Positions 17,949-28,251 are shown, counted from the first letter of the stretch. The stretch is 64,000 nt of DNA from Candidatus Fermentithermobacillaceae bacterium (GCA_012842495.1 DUSS01000045.1:134634-198633), one strand, 5' to 3'. Notes: a model not told the origin generated them from the sequence alone. Program-made: numbers and translations.

Positions 17949-19892
17949 ATGACCGTGAACGGCTCGACAGAATTCATCGTCAGGTGCGAGGGCGAGGAAT
18001 TAAAGGTACGGCAGGGGGAGACGTTTCTGGATCTGGCGGAAAGAGCGGGATGGTCCCGGGACGTCCTCATGGTTGAGGTAGACGGTGTTCCCCGGGAGCT
18101 CCGCTGGCCCGTGCCCGGACCGTGTGAAATCAAACCGCTCGGATTCGGATCCGCCGCCGCTCGCGAAGCGCTTCGCCACAGCGCTTCTCACGTCCTAGCT
18201 CAAGCGGTGAAACGTCTTTACCCGGATGCCGAGCTGGGTATCGGTCCGGCCATAGAAGACGGGTTCTACTACGATTTTCGGTTGGGCCATTCGTTCGAGC
18301 CGGAGGATCTCGAGAAGATAGAACGAGAGATGGAAAAGGTCATCGAGGAGGACCTGCCCATCACGAGGCACGAGGTATCCCGCCAGGAAGCTTTTAGCAT
18401 ATTTTCGCAAAGGCGGGAGCCGTTAAAACTAGAGATCCTCGAGGAAATCCCGGGGGGCGAACCGGTTTCCATTTACAAACAGGGGGAGTTCATCGACCTG
18501 TGTGCGGGTCCTCATGTGCCGAGCACGGGTTACATCCGTGCGTTCAAACTCACGTCGGTGGCGGGTGCCTACTGGCGGGGGGACGAAAAGCGCGACATGC
18601 TCCAGCGCATATATGGGACGGCGTTCTTGACCAGGGCGGAACTGGACCAGTACCTGAAGCGCCAGGAGGAAATCAAGCAGAGGGATCACAGAAAGCTCGG
18701 CAAGGAGCTGGGTATATTCAGCATCCAGGAAGAGGGAGGACCCGGCCTGGTTTACTGGCATCCAAAAGGCGGAGTCATCCGCCAGGTTATCGAGGACTTC
18801 TGGAGAGAGGAGCACCGCCGCCGTGGTTATGATATCGTATATACTCCCCACATAGCTAAGCTCGACCTATGGAAGACCTCGGGTCACTGGGACTGGTACC
18901 GGGAAAATATGTACTCCCCCATAGTGGTGGAAGGGGTAGAGTACCTCTTAAAGCCAATGAACTGCCCGTTTCACATACTAATGTATAAGAGCTCCCTCAG
19001 GAGCTACAGAGATTTGCCTCTGAGATGGGCCGAACTCGGAACCGTTTACCGTTATGAGCGATCCGGTGTGCTCCACGGCATGTTGAGGGTGCGGGGATTT
19101 ACCCAGGACGATGCCCACATATTCTGTCGCCCGGATCAGCTCGAGGACGAACTCGTCGGAGTCCTAGATCTCGCCCAGTTCATGCTGAAGAGCTTCGGCT
19201 ACGAAGAGTACGACTGCATGCTATCGGTCAGGGACCCGCACGACAACAAGAAGTACATCGGTGAAGACAGCGTCTGGAACCAGGCCGAGGCCGCTCTGGA
19301 GGCTGCTCTCAAACGCAAAGGGCTCCCTTACGCCCGCGATGAAGGAGAAGCCAAGTTCTACGGGCCAGCGATCGACATCAAGATAAAAGACGTGTTCGGC
19401 AGAGGCTGGCAGGGGCCTACGATCCAGGTGGACTTCAACCTGCCGGAGCGCTTCGACCTCACGTATATCGGCGAGGACGGAAAGCCTCACAGGCCGGTGA
19501 TGATTCACAGGACCGTGCTGGGGGCCATGGAACGCTTTGTCGGCGGTCTCATCGAGCACTATGGCGGGGCATTTCCCGTGTGGCTTGCGCCCGTACAGGT
19601 AAAAGTGATACCCGTTACCGAAGGGCAGGAGGACTATGCTGCGGAAGTTGTGAAGACCCTCAAAGCCGAAGGAATCCGTGCGGAAGGCTTCTTCGGGCCC
19701 GAGAAGGTTGGTTACAAGATTCGCCAGTGCCAGCTGGAAAAGATTCCATACATGCTGGTGGTAGGTCCCAGGGAAAAGGAATCGGGGACGGTAGCTGTAA
19801 GACACCGGTCAAGAGGGGATCTCGGTCCCCAGCCCCTTTCGGAGTTCAGTCAAAAGGTGAAAGAGCAGATATCCGCGAAAAGCCTGGACTAG
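17949..19892 (+). CDS. thrS: Threonyl-tRNA synthetase
   Basis: TGS domain, HSASHVLAQAVKRLYP, MNCPFHILMYKS, RYERSGVLHGMLRVRGFTQDDAHIFC. Confidence 0.98.
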   Translation: MTVNGSTEFIVRCEGEELKVRQGETFLDLAERAGWSRDVLMVEVDGVPRELRWPVPGPCEIKPLGFGSAAAREALRHSASHVLAQAVKRLYPDAELGIGPAIEDGFYYDFRLGHSFEPEDLEKIEREMEKVIEEDLPITRHEVSRQEAFSIFSQRREPLKLEILEEIPGGEPVSIYKQGEFIDLCAGPHVPSTGYIRAFKLTSVAGAYWRGDEKRDMLQRIYGTAFLTRAELDQYLKRQEEIKQRDHRKLGKELGIFSIQEEGGPGLVYWHPKGGVIRQVIEDFWREEHRRRGYDIVYTPHIAKLDLWKTSGHWDWYRENMYSPIVVEGVEYLLKPMNCPFHILMYKSSLRSYRDLPLRWAELGTVYRYERSGVLHGMLRVRGFTQDDAHIFCRPDQLEDELVGVLDLAQFMLKSFGYEEYDCMLSVRDPHDNKKYIGEDSVWNQAEAALEAALKRKGLPYARDEGEAKFYGPAIDIKIKDVFGRGWQGPTIQVDFNLPERFDLTYIGEDGKPHRPVMIHRTVLGAMERFVGGLIEHYGGAFPVWLAPVQVKVIPVTEGQEDYAAEVVKTLKAEGIRAEGFFGPEKVGYKIRQCQLEKIPYMLVVGPREKESGTVAVRHRSRGDLGPQPLSEFSQKVKEQISAKSLD

Positions 19893-19971
19893 AAAGGGAT
19901 GTCCGATCGCCGGGGGATGTGTGCCAATCTGACGCAGATCGTCCGAGTAGACCGTACTCAAATCCCTGTGG

Positions 19972-20097
19972 TATACTCGGAGTCGTTGAAAGAAGAAGCC
20001 ATCCGCTTCTCACCTTACGGCATCGCCAGTAAGGTTCGCACCACGACGAGAATGGTTGTCGTTCGGACTAAGAGGCGGGTGGAACCCGCCTTTTTTA
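19972..20097 (+). promoter_or_regulatory. infC-operon leader / attenuator (L20-leader-like) with intrinsic terminator
   Basis: Extended -10 TGGTATACT (19972-19977), structured leader, hairpin ggcgggt gga acccgcc TTTTTT (20074-20096) upstream of infC-rpmI-rplT. Confidence 0.7.
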
Positions 20098-20117
20098 CGT
20101 TGAGGAGGTGTATATCA

Positions 20118-20693
20118 ATAAGTCAGGATCTCAGGGTAAACGAGGAGATCAAGGTCCGCGAAGTGAGGCTTATCTCACCGGAGGGGGAGCAGCTGGGCGT
20201 CGTGCCGATACGCCAGGCCCTGGAGATGGCCCGGGAACGCAATCTCGATCTCGTTGAGGTGGCACCTCAGGCTAAACCGCCGGTATGCAAGCTCATGGAC
20301 TACAACCGGTGGAAGTATGAGCAGCAAAAGAGGCAGAGGGAAGCTAAGAAGAAGCAACGAGTTCAGGATGTGAAAGAACTCAAAATGCGACCGGTCATCG
20401 ACGACCACGACTTCAACGTCAAGGCCAAAAGCGCCCGGCGCTTTTTAATGGAAGGCGATAAGGTGAAAGCCGTCATCATGTTCCGGGGCAGGGAAATAGT
20501 TCACCTTCAGCTCGGCCAGAGGGTGCTGGAGCGGTTGTATGACAGCATCAAAGATGTAGGCGCCGTCGAACGGCCTCCCAAGCTCGAAGGACGCAACATG
20601 GTCATGGTTATCGCGCCGAGGCCGGTTCATAAGCAACCTGCACCTGGCAAGGCCGAAGTGCAGGAACCCGTTCCGGAGGAAAAGGAGTTGTGA
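20118..20693 (+). CDS. infC: Translation initiation factor IF-3 (probable AUA start)
   Basis: SQDLRVNEEIKVREVRLISPEGEQLGVVP...PPVCKLMDYNRWKYEQQKRQREAKKKQ; GAGGAGGTG at 20102-20110. Confidence 0.96.
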   Translation: MSQDLRVNEEIKVREVRLISPEGEQLGVVPIRQALEMARERNLDLVEVAPQAKPPVCKLMDYNRWKYEQQKRQREAKKKQRVQDVKELKMRPVIDDHDFNVKAKSARRFLMEGDKVKAVIMFRGREIVHLQLGQRVLERLYDSIKDVGAVERPPKLEGRNMVMVIAPRPVHKQPAPGKAEVQEPVPEEKEL

Positions 20694-20696
20694 AAA

Positions 20697-20900
20697 GTGG
20701 CCAAGAACAAGATGAAGACCCATAAGGGAGCAGCTAAGCGCCTCATGGTGACCGGAACCGGAAAGATCAAGCACTACCATTCCGGACACAACCACAGGCT
20801 TGAGGTGAAGTCGACCAAGGCCAGACGACGGCTGCGGAAGTCAACAATTCTCACTCCCGTGCACGAAAAAGCCGTACGCCAGCTCATTCCTTACAAGTGA
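20697..20900 (+). CDS. rpmI: 50S ribosomal protein L35
   Basis: MAKNKMKTHKGAAKRLMVTGTGKIKHYHSGHNH; GTG start. Confidence 0.97.
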   Translation: MAKNKMKTHKGAAKRLMVTGTGKIKHYHSGHNHRLEVKSTKARRRLRKSTILTPVHEKAVRQLIPYK

Positions 20901-20945
20901 GTTGGTCTCGGGTAAGGCCAGTCTGTTGGAAGGAAGTGTGATATC

Positions 20946-21317
20946 ATGCCGCGAGTAAAAACGGGGGTTATCAACAAGAAACGTCATAAGAAGATATTGA
21001 AACTGGCCAAGGGATATTGGGGCAAGAGGTCGAAGACGTTCAGGGCAGCTAACGAAGCTGTCATGAAGGCCCTGTACTATGCCCGCAGGCACCGCAGGGA
21101 GAAAAAGCGCGAGTGGAGAAGCCTCTGGATCTCCCGGATTAACGCTGCGGCTAGGTCCAACGGGATGACCTATTCCAGCTTTATCGCTGGTCTTAAGAAA
21201 GCAGGCGTCCAGGTGAACAGGAGGATCCTCGCAGATCTCGCCATCACGGATAAGAAAGCTTTTGAAGAGCTGGTAGAGGTGGCAAAAGCAAACCAGACCC
21301 GGCCCGAGAAGCTTTAA
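20946..21317 (+). CDS. rplT: 50S ribosomal protein L20
   Basis: [68 protein letters not shown]. Confidence 0.98.
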   Translation: MPRVKTGVINKKRHKKILKLAKGYWGKRSKTFRAANEAVMKALYYARRHRREKKREWRSLWISRINAAARSNGMTYSSFIAGLKKAGVQVNRRILADLAITDKKAFEELVEVAKANQTRPEKL

Positions 21318-21337
21318 GCTCTGAAGGAGCATAACTC

Positions 21338-22681
21338 ATGTCGGACAGATCTTTTCCTAGGCGTCTCACCCCCGTCCGCCTTCTAGTGATGGGGTTCGCC
21401 TCAGTGATATTGGTCGGAGCGGTCGTTTTGACGCTGCCCGTTTCGAGCGCTCGGGGAACATTCACATCTCCGGTGGATGCTCTGTTCACCGCTACTTCTG
21501 CCGTATGTGTCACGGGGCTCATCGTAGTTAACACGGCTTCCCACTGGAGCACGTTCGGCAAGGCGGTGATCCTCTTATTGATCCAGGCTGGTGGGTTGGG
21601 CATCATGACTATAGCTACGGGGCACGCACTGGTTACCGGAAGGCGTGTAGGGTTATGGGAGCGTATGGCCATACAGGAGCAGACCGGCTTCTGGACGTTG
21701 CAGGGTTTGGTCCTGCTCGTCAAGCGGATAATCCTGGCCACTGCCCTTTTTGAATCGGTGGGAGCGCTAATCCTGGCGCTGGTTTTCCGTTTTTCTGGTG
21801 GGTTGCCTGTTGGCGAATCCATCTGGTTTGGACTGTTTCACTCGGTTTCAGCTTTCTGCAACGCCGGTTTTGACATAACCGGACGGAGCTTTGTGGACTT
21901 CGTGGACAACGCGACGCTGGTCTTGACCGTGACCTCCTTAATCATAGCAGGAGGGATCGGCTTCCACGTTCTGGTTGACCTGTACCAAACCAGGGGCAGG
22001 TTCCGGGAGATGAAGCTTCACAGCAAGATCGTGATCAAGACGACCTTTTGGCTCCTCCTGGCAGGCACAGTGCTGGCGCTTTTATTGGAGCACGGAAACC
22101 CAGGAACCATGGGGAATCTGGATGCGAAGGGGAAAATTCTGGCTTCCTGGTTTCTCAGCGTTACGCCCAGGACCGCTGGGTTTAACACTGTACCCACGGA
22201 AGCCCTTCGAACTGCCACTGCCTTCGTGGTCATTCTGCTCATGTTCGTGGGGGCCTCGCCGGGAGGTACAGGCGGCGGTATCAAGACCAGCACCTTTGCC
22301 ATCCTCGCGAGAAGCGTGATCGGGTTCGTAAGGCGGGAAGCTGATGTTACATTTGGTGGCAGACGCATTCCCGAATCTGCCGTAATGAAGGCCGTAGTGA
22401 TCTTTGCGGTGGCCTTGGGACTTGTTATAACCTCGACTTTGGTGCTATGCGTCACAGAAGAAGCCGAGTTTCTGGATATCTTGTTCGAAGTGGTATCGGC
22501 TTTCGGAACCGTGGGGCTTTCCCGGGGGATCACCGGGAATCTGACGATGGCGGGGAAGCTCACTCTGATCCTGACGATGTTTGCAGGGCGAGTAGGCCCT
22601 CTGACCCTGGCGATGGCGCTTTCGACGCCAAGGCCGTCCGCGGACATCAAATATCCTGAGGAGAAAGTGTCGGTTGGGTAG
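21338..22681 (+). CDS. ktrB: TrkH/KtrB family potassium uptake protein
   Basis: Repeated filter segments TATSAVCVTGL, SVSAFCNAGFDITG, SVTPRTAGFNTV, EVVSAFGTVGLSRGIT. Confidence 0.95.
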   Translation: MSDRSFPRRLTPVRLLVMGFASVILVGAVVLTLPVSSARGTFTSPVDALFTATSAVCVTGLIVVNTASHWSTFGKAVILLLIQAGGLGIMTIATGHALVTGRRVGLWERMAIQEQTGFWTLQGLVLLVKRIILATALFESVGALILALVFRFSGGLPVGESIWFGLFHSVSAFCNAGFDITGRSFVDFVDNATLVLTVTSLIIAGGIGFHVLVDLYQTRGRFREMKLHSKIVIKTTFWLLLAGTVLALLLEHGNPGTMGNLDAKGKILASWFLSVTPRTAGFNTVPTEALRTATAFVVILLMFVGASPGGTGGGIKTSTFAILARSVIGFVRREADVTFGGRRIPESAVMKAVVIFAVALGLVITSTLVLCVTEEAEFLDILFEVVSAFGTVGLSRGITGNLTMAGKLTLILTMFAGRVGPLTLAMALSTPRPSADIKYPEEKVSVG

Positions 22682-22717
22682 TCGGACCCGAGTGTATATG
22701 GGGTGGTATGACCGCAT

Positions 22718-23380
22718 ATGACTAAACAATGTTTGGTGATAGGTATTGGGCGCTTCGGAAGTTCCGTTGCCGAGACTCTTACCGAACTTGGAGCCGAAGT
22801 CCTGGCGGTGGACAAGGTAGAGGAGCGTGTCAGGGCTATAGCCCCCCGGGTGACTCAGGCCATCGTGGCGGACGCAACAGACGAAACAGTGCTCAGGGAA
22901 ATCGGAGTGCGTAACTTCGATGTGGTCATTTGCTCCATGGGCGAATCCCTTGAGGCCAGTCTTCTCGTCACGATGCTTCTCAAGGAGCTCGGGGCAAAGC
23001 GCGTTATCGTGAAGGCCGCCAACGAGATTCATGGGAGGATTTTAGCCAGGATCGGGGCGGATACGGTGGTTTACCCCGAAAGAGATATGGGCAAAAGGCT
23101 CGCCTATTCGCTCCTGTCCGGAAGTATCATAGACTCGATAGAGCTTTCCAGCGACTATCGAGTGGTAGAAGTAGTCGTGTCGGGTGGCCTCGTGGGGAAG
23201 ACCTTGCGGGGTCTCAACCTTCGCAACAAAATCGGAGTTAACGTCATGGCCATCAAGCGTGGGAATTACGTTAACGTGGCGCCGGACCCTGACCATCCGC
23301 TCGAGGAAGGCGATATTCTGGTTGTGGTCGGGCCGAACTCCGGAGTTGCGCGGTTGAACCAAATCGTCGAAAGAGGTTGA
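22718..23380 (+). CDS. ktrA: TrkA/KtrA family K+ transport regulatory subunit (RCK)
   Basis: CLVIGIGRFGSSVAETLTELGAEVLAVDK...; TrkA-C domain; adjacent to ktrB. Confidence 0.95.
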   Translation: MTKQCLVIGIGRFGSSVAETLTELGAEVLAVDKVEERVRAIAPRVTQAIVADATDETVLREIGVRNFDVVICSMGESLEASLLVTMLLKELGAKRVIVKAANEIHGRILARIGADTVVYPERDMGKRLAYSLLSGSIIDSIELSSDYRVVEVVVSGGLVGKTLRGLNLRNKIGVNVMAIKRGNYVNVAPDPDHPLEEGDILVVVGPNSGVARLNQIVERG

Positions 23381-23451
23381 AGCAATGCTTCAGGCAATGG
23401 TGACTTTGCCCACAACCCTGGGACTGATACTCGAAGGAGGACGCACGGGGA

Positions 23452-24330
23452 TTGGCATCTTCAAACGACCGTGACGTTCCCTGGAGGTTCGTAAAATCCC
23501 TTCACCTTAAGAAGCACCGGGATGAAGTGGGTCTGTCGCTAGCGGAAGGGCTCAGGGTAGTAAAGGTTTGTATTGATGCGGGAGTTGAGATTCAATCCCT
23601 ATTTTTGTCTCGCGAGTTCGTCGAATCGACTGCCGGAGAAGCTTTTCAGTGTGAGGTTGAAGCGTACCGCCGGGTGGCGGCGGGGCTTTCCGGCCGGCTC
23701 TTCCCCGTCTACACAGTGCGGGACGAGTTGTTCGAAAAGATGTCTGCCACGGAGGCTCCCCAGGGTGTTCTCGCGGTCATTCCCGTTCCCCCCAGATTCA
23801 TCCGGGCCCAGCCGCGAGGTTTGTGGCCAGAACCGCTCGTCGTGGTGGGTTCCGGCATACAGGACCCGGGGAATGTGGGTACGATGGTGAGAACGGCCGC
23901 GGCATTTGGGGCCACCGAGGTCATTTTCGGGAATGATTCGGCCGATCCGTTCTCGCCCAAAGCGATCCGGGCTTCTGCCGGTGGTTTCGTCCAGGTAAAG
24001 GTGACTCGTGTGAGATCCGTTGAGGATGAGCTCTGCCGTTGGAGCGAGCAGGGGGTAACTCTGTGGAAGACTCACCCTGCTGAGGGCACCCTGCCGTGGG
24101 AAGCGCCGCTTACAGGTCCGGTAGCCATCGCCTTCGGAAGCGAGGCCAGAGGCCTACCAGCCTCGCTGGACCGTCTCATCCCGTTGGCGCTCAGGGTGCC
24201 GATGCCCGGCGGAGTCGAATCCCTCAATGTCGGGGTATCGTGTGCAATTATCCTTTACGAAGTTTTGCGCCAGCGCTCCCTGCCCAGAGGACTGAGTACT
24301 AAAACGGTACCAAGTCAGGGGCCAGTATGA
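23452..24330 (+). CDS. TrmH/SpoU family RNA methyltransferase
   Basis: GSGIQDPGNVGTMVRTAAAFGATEVIFGNDSADPFSPKAIRASAGG...AIAFGSEARGLP...PGGVESLNVGVSCAIILYE. Confidence 0.95.
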   Translation: MASSNDRDVPWRFVKSLHLKKHRDEVGLSLAEGLRVVKVCIDAGVEIQSLFLSREFVESTAGEAFQCEVEAYRRVAAGLSGRLFPVYTVRDELFEKMSATEAPQGVLAVIPVPPRFIRAQPRGLWPEPLVVVGSGIQDPGNVGTMVRTAAAFGATEVIFGNDSADPFSPKAIRASAGGFVQVKVTRVRSVEDELCRWSEQGVTLWKTHPAEGTLPWEAPLTGPVAIAFGSEARGLPASLDRLIPLALRVPMPGGVESLNVGVSCAIILYEVLRQRSLPRGLSTKTVPSQGPV

Positions 24331-25291
24331 CTACAGCGGTGAGTGTGAAGCTTAGGGCGAAAAACACCACCAGCACAACATAGGACCAGCTCGCAAAAAG
24401 GGTCTTGAATCTCTGCCCTAAAAGCTCATCCTGGCGGAGACTTCGGAACGTTTTGACCGCTCGTGTCCACAAGTCTCGTACGTCACTGCGGAAAGCCAGA
24501 AGCGGGACGAGTCCAGCTACCCGGACTACGACGCAAGGCAACCACTCGGGCAGTCCCGGAAATACGCCATGCACTCGTGAGTGAATGGCGTCCAACCCCA
24601 ACACGCACAGGTTGGCTGCACCATGCAAAACGATAGCTGGCCAGAGGGATGCCGTCTTCAGGACTAAGAGGGCAGCGGAGAAGCCTAACACGAACGCGTA
24701 TGCTACTCCTAGCGGGCCGTGATATAGGGCGAATATCGCGCTGGGGAGAATGACCGCCCATCCCTGGCCCCAATCGCGGAAACAGTAAAGGCCAAACCCG
24801 CGATAAAAGAGCTCTTCCGAAAGCGGAGCTACTACCCCCAGAAGGACAAGCTGAGCGAGAAAGCCCGGTGAAATCGCGCTCCCGATGACCCTTGTCATCG
24901 CCTCACTGAGGTTGCCTCCGAGGAGAAAGTCGACGAGCATCAGGACGAGTGAACTGGCCGACTGGATGCCCAGGGCGAGAATGATCGGGAAGGCCAAGCT
25001 CCCAGCCTTCGCCCGTCTTACCATGAATGCCTCTTCCGCGGGGAGTTTCCTTCTTGTAACTACGAGCCATGCGATGACGACGAATCCGACTTCAGCGACA
25101 ACTGAGGATAACAGGGGTTTACCGAATGCCGTAGCAAGAAACGAGAGACCCGCTCCGTAGACGCACGCCCTTCCCAGGTCCTGCGGGCTCAATCGGCCTT
25201 GCCCATTGTTATGAGACTCTACCTTCAATTTGCTTTCCTCCAACAATTCCAAGGTCCGGGTGGGAGGTTGTCTGTCAAGTGGCAGGTCCAC
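24299..25291 (-). CDS. CPBP family intramembrane metalloprotease
   Basis: APLSEELFYRGFGLYCF (EExxxR), FALYHGPLG; multiple TM helices. Confidence 0.9.
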   Translation of the reverse strand: MDLPLDRQPPTRTLELLEESKLKVESHNNGQGRLSPQDLGRACVYGAGLSFLATAFGKPLLSSVVAEVGFVVIAWLVVTRRKLPAEEAFMVRRAKAGSLAFPIILALGIQSASSLVLMLVDFLLGGNLSEAMTRVIGSAISPGFLAQLVLLGVVAPLSEELFYRGFGLYCFRDWGQGWAVILPSAIFALYHGPLGVAYAFVLGFSAALLVLKTASLWPAIVLHGAANLCVLGLDAIHSRVHGVFPGLPEWLPCVVVRVAGLVPLLAFRSDVRDLWTRAVKTFRSLRQDELLGQRFKTLFASWSYVVLVVFFALSFTLTAVVILAPDLVPF

Positions 25292-25486
25292 CTGCTAAAA
25301 CAGAAAGTAGCCTTCGCTCCGGCATCGAGTTACACCACGTGCTGCCCGCCTGCGGCAAACGCTGTCACTTTGCAGATTGATTCTCCGGCTTGAGCACTTT
25401 GCTTCTTTGTCAAATTCCTCTACAATCTTGCCAATCCCTCCCTCAAGGAAAGTGATAATTTCTTTTCAGCTTCCTGTAGGAGAAGA

Positions 25487-25700
25487 ATGACTTTGCAGAT
25501 TCTGTGGAGAGCGTGCATGTCCTATGCGGCCCTGGGAAATAGGGTCCCCTTTCCGGTCCCTGGCGAATGCCCGGTTTGCCGGAGGAAAGTGAATCTGAAG
25601 CGCCATGGATGGTACCTGCGGTATGCAGCGAGAGAGGACCTCGAAGTACAGGTTTGGATTCCGAGGCTTCCGTGCCCTGGACCCGTCGATCTTTGAGCCC
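25487..25700 (+). pseudogene. Zinc-finger ORF remnant of a transposable element (DUF6431-like)
   Basis: GECPVCRRKVNLKRHGWYLRYAAREDLEVQVWIPRLPCPG; reading frame broken just after. Confidence 0.45.
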
Positions 25701-26612
25701 CTCTTCCTTCGAAGAGAAATCCGCAAGGTGCGTCACGACTCTACGATATCCGTGCAGAACGAGAAGAAAACCTGGCCCGGATCAGGTACCTGGTCGGAAC
25801 AGAGAGGCATTGGAGTGATTCTCGGCGAGCCGGGCTGGGGCGAAACCTACGCTTTGAGGTCGGTCACGGAAAGTTTGAATCCCTCGGTCTACAGTACCGT
25901 CTATTTACCCTTTCTACGGGAACCACCATGGACATGTACAGGGCAATTGCAGCCCGGTCTGGGAGAAGAGCCTCGCTTTCGGAAGGTGGACCTCTTTGGC
26001 CAGATCCAGAAGGCCGTCGGGCATCTGTACTATGACAAGAAGATTACCCCTGTCTTCATCACGGACGAGATGCACCTTGCTCGGTCAGACTTCCTCCTCG
26101 ACCTGGCCATGATTTTCAACTTTTCCATGGACTCGAAAAACCCCTTCGTCCTCGTATTGTCGGGCTTGCCTTTCTTCCAATCCCGCCTCAGGCTCAACCA
26201 GGCACAACCCCTGGCGCAGCGGATCATCGTCCAGTACAAGTTCGAGCCCCCGGACAAAGATGAGGTCAAGGGCTATCTCGACCAGAGGCTGAGACTCGCC
26301 GGTGCCGTGACCCCCATCTTCACCGTCCAGGCCATCGAGGCCATAGCTTCTCGCACGGGTGGATGGCCGAGACTCATGAACAACCTGGCATCTACAGCGC
26401 TTCTCTATAGCGCTCAACTGAAAAGAAGTCCCATCGAGAGCGAAGAAGGAGCAGACAGGATGGCGGGACTCCTGTCGGCCAAAGCGAACGGCGAGTTGAG
26501 CAGGTACACAAGAGAATGGTGCGAGCCATGGAAACCGGTTTGCGCGGCGTCGCCTCGGATGGAAGAGTTGAGCGCTACCGAGCTGTTTGGCAATCCTCGT
26601 CCCTCCTGGTGA
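25700..26612 (+). pseudogene. Decayed ExeA/TniB-like AAA ATPase of a transposable element
   Basis: ILGEPGWGETYALRS (degenerate Walker A), FITDEMHLA, ILxNFxMDSKNPFVLVLSGLP, LAQRIIVQYKFEP, ASRTGGWPRLMNNLA; alternate frame TGTTMDMYRAIAARSG near 25917 implies two compensating frameshifts. Confidence 0.7.
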
Positions 26613-26901
26613 CGTGTCGATTGCACACCCGATCTACCAGAGGCAGGATGGCCTTTCCTGCTGGTTAAGGGCCATACCCCGTCAAGTTTTTACACCAACA
26701 TACCGGACACTACTCCGGATACCTTCCTCGGTAAGGATCGTTTGGCCCTTGTATCTGAACCTAGCCGGTCCATCCGTCTCGTGGTGAATTCCGACCCTCC
26801 GTTCGAGCTGCCCGGCGGAAATTCCATTGCAACGTTCCACGGATTTGCAAAGTGCGACGGTTACCCGTGTCCGAACCTGCGGTTTATAGCGTGGTCCGAG
26901 C

Positions 26902-26916
26902 TGGCACACGGATTGC
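26902..26916 (+). promoter_or_regulatory. Sigma-54 (-24/-12) promoter
   Basis: TGGCAC-ACGGA-TTGC, consensus at all core positions, ~58 bp upstream of the aminotransferase ORF. Confidence 0.8.
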
Positions 26917-26973
26917 TTCAAATCCTCCGACGGGTGTAGATTCAAACCATTTCGAGAGGAGGAGTACCCGCAC

Positions 26974-28251
26974 ATGCAATGTGAGGCCGTAGGCGAGTTC
27001 ATGTCGGAATCGCTGCTGAAGGAGGTACGAGACAAGTTTTACTACGTGAACTGGAGCCCGCACGATGGTCAACGGATATTCCTGGATAACGCTTCGGGCT
27101 CACTGAGACTTAAAGAAATGGTCCAGCGCGTGGAAAGGGAGCTTTCTTTGCCGGACCAGCTCGGGAGAGCTACTTCAGGCTCGAAACATGCAGGCCAAGT
27201 GAAATCCCGCGGCGAGTATGACGTCAGGTTGTTCCTCGGTGTAGATGGGGGAGTGGTGATGCCCGCTCAGAGCGCAACGGCGGCAGCATTCCGCGTAGTA
27301 GAAGAGGCGGTAGCTAACTTTCGCGGGTCGAATGTCGTGACTACCGCTCTCGAGCATCCCTGCATTTACGACTCGACGCAGATATTTGCCAGGATGTATG
27401 GCAAGGAGTGGCGGGTCGCGCCCTTTGACGTGCGCACCGGTCGCGTGCCCGTACAGTCCGTGGTTGACATCGTCGATAAGGAAACGTCGGTTCTTGCCAT
27501 AATCCATGGATCTAACGTGACGGGAGCTTACAACGACATTGGTGCGATCGTCACGCAAGCGAGGAAGAAAAACCCGGATTTATGCATCATCGTAGACGGC
27601 GTTCAGTACGCTCCTCACGCGCCGGTAGACCTGACGGAGATTCGTCCGGACGCTTACATCATCGGGTGCTATAAGTCTTTTGCCAAGAAAGGTATAGCTT
27701 TCGCCTGGTTGTCGGACCGCTTTGCCGCCATCCCGCATCGCAAGTTGATCGGTAAGAAGCCACACGAATGGGAATTGGGAAGCATGGACCAAGCAGATTT
27801 TGCGGCATGGTCTTCCGTCGTGGATTACTGGTGCTGGCTCGGCAGCCATTTCACGAAGTCCTCCGATCGAAGGAGCCAGCTGGTAGCGGGGATGAAAGCT
27901 GCCGAAAGACACGAAACAGCGCTGCTTGAGAGACTTATGTATGGCACTCCGCAGCGGCGGGGGCTCAGAAGCTTGACCGGGGTAACTGCCTACTGTGTGG
28001 ACGATGGTCTTAGCGAGAGAGCCTGTCTTGTGTCTTTCAACCTGGCAAACATGCCGGCACCGGCTGCCGTGGACGCCTACGTCTCTCGAGGAATAGCTAT
28101 CTCCGCTCGGGTATCCGACGCCTATTCCAGGCACATACTGGAGCGCATTAGAGTAGACTCCGTCGTACGCTTGTCGGCATGCCATTACACCTCGCCTGAA
28201 GAGATAGATGCTTTTCTCGACGTTACGGAGGACTTGATAAAAACACGGTAA
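26974..28251 (+). CDS. Class V aminotransferase (cysteine desulfurase-like fold)
   Basis: IFLDNASGSLRL...TTALEHPCIYDS...IIHGSNVTGAYNDI...IIVDGVQYAPHAPVDL...GCYKSFAKKGIAFAWLS. Confidence 0.88.
   Translation: MQCEAVGEFMSESLLKEVRDKFYYVNWSPHDGQRIFLDNASGSLRLKEMVQRVERELSLPDQLGRATSGSKHAGQVKSRGEYDVRLFLGVDGGVVMPAQSATAAAFRVVEEAVANFRGSNVVTTALEHPCIYDSTQIFARMYGKEWRVAPFDVRTGRVPVQSVVDIVDKETSVLAIIHGSNVTGAYNDIGAIVTQARKKNPDLCIIVDGVQYAPHAPVDLTEIRPDAYIIGCYKSFAKKGIAFAWLSDRFAAIPHRKLIGKKPHEWELGSMDQADFAAWSSVVDYWCWLGSHFTKSSDRRSQLVAGMKAAERHETALLERLMYGTPQRRGLRSLTGVTAYCVDDGLSERACLVSFNLANMPAPAAVDAYVSRGIAISARVSDAYSRHILERIRVDSVVRLSACHYTSPEEIDAFLDVTEDLIKTR

Noticed and set aside
20071-20096. GGGTGGAACCCGCC resembling a T-box core upstream of infC
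   Set aside because: It is the stem-loop of the infC leader terminator (ggcgggt gga acccgcc TTTTTT), not the AGGGTGGNACCGCG motif.
26613-26900. Short ORFs 26587-26787 and 26742-26939 before the aminotransferase
   Set aside because: No recognisable homology; the region is better explained as the regulatory region of the sigma-54 operon plus element debris.
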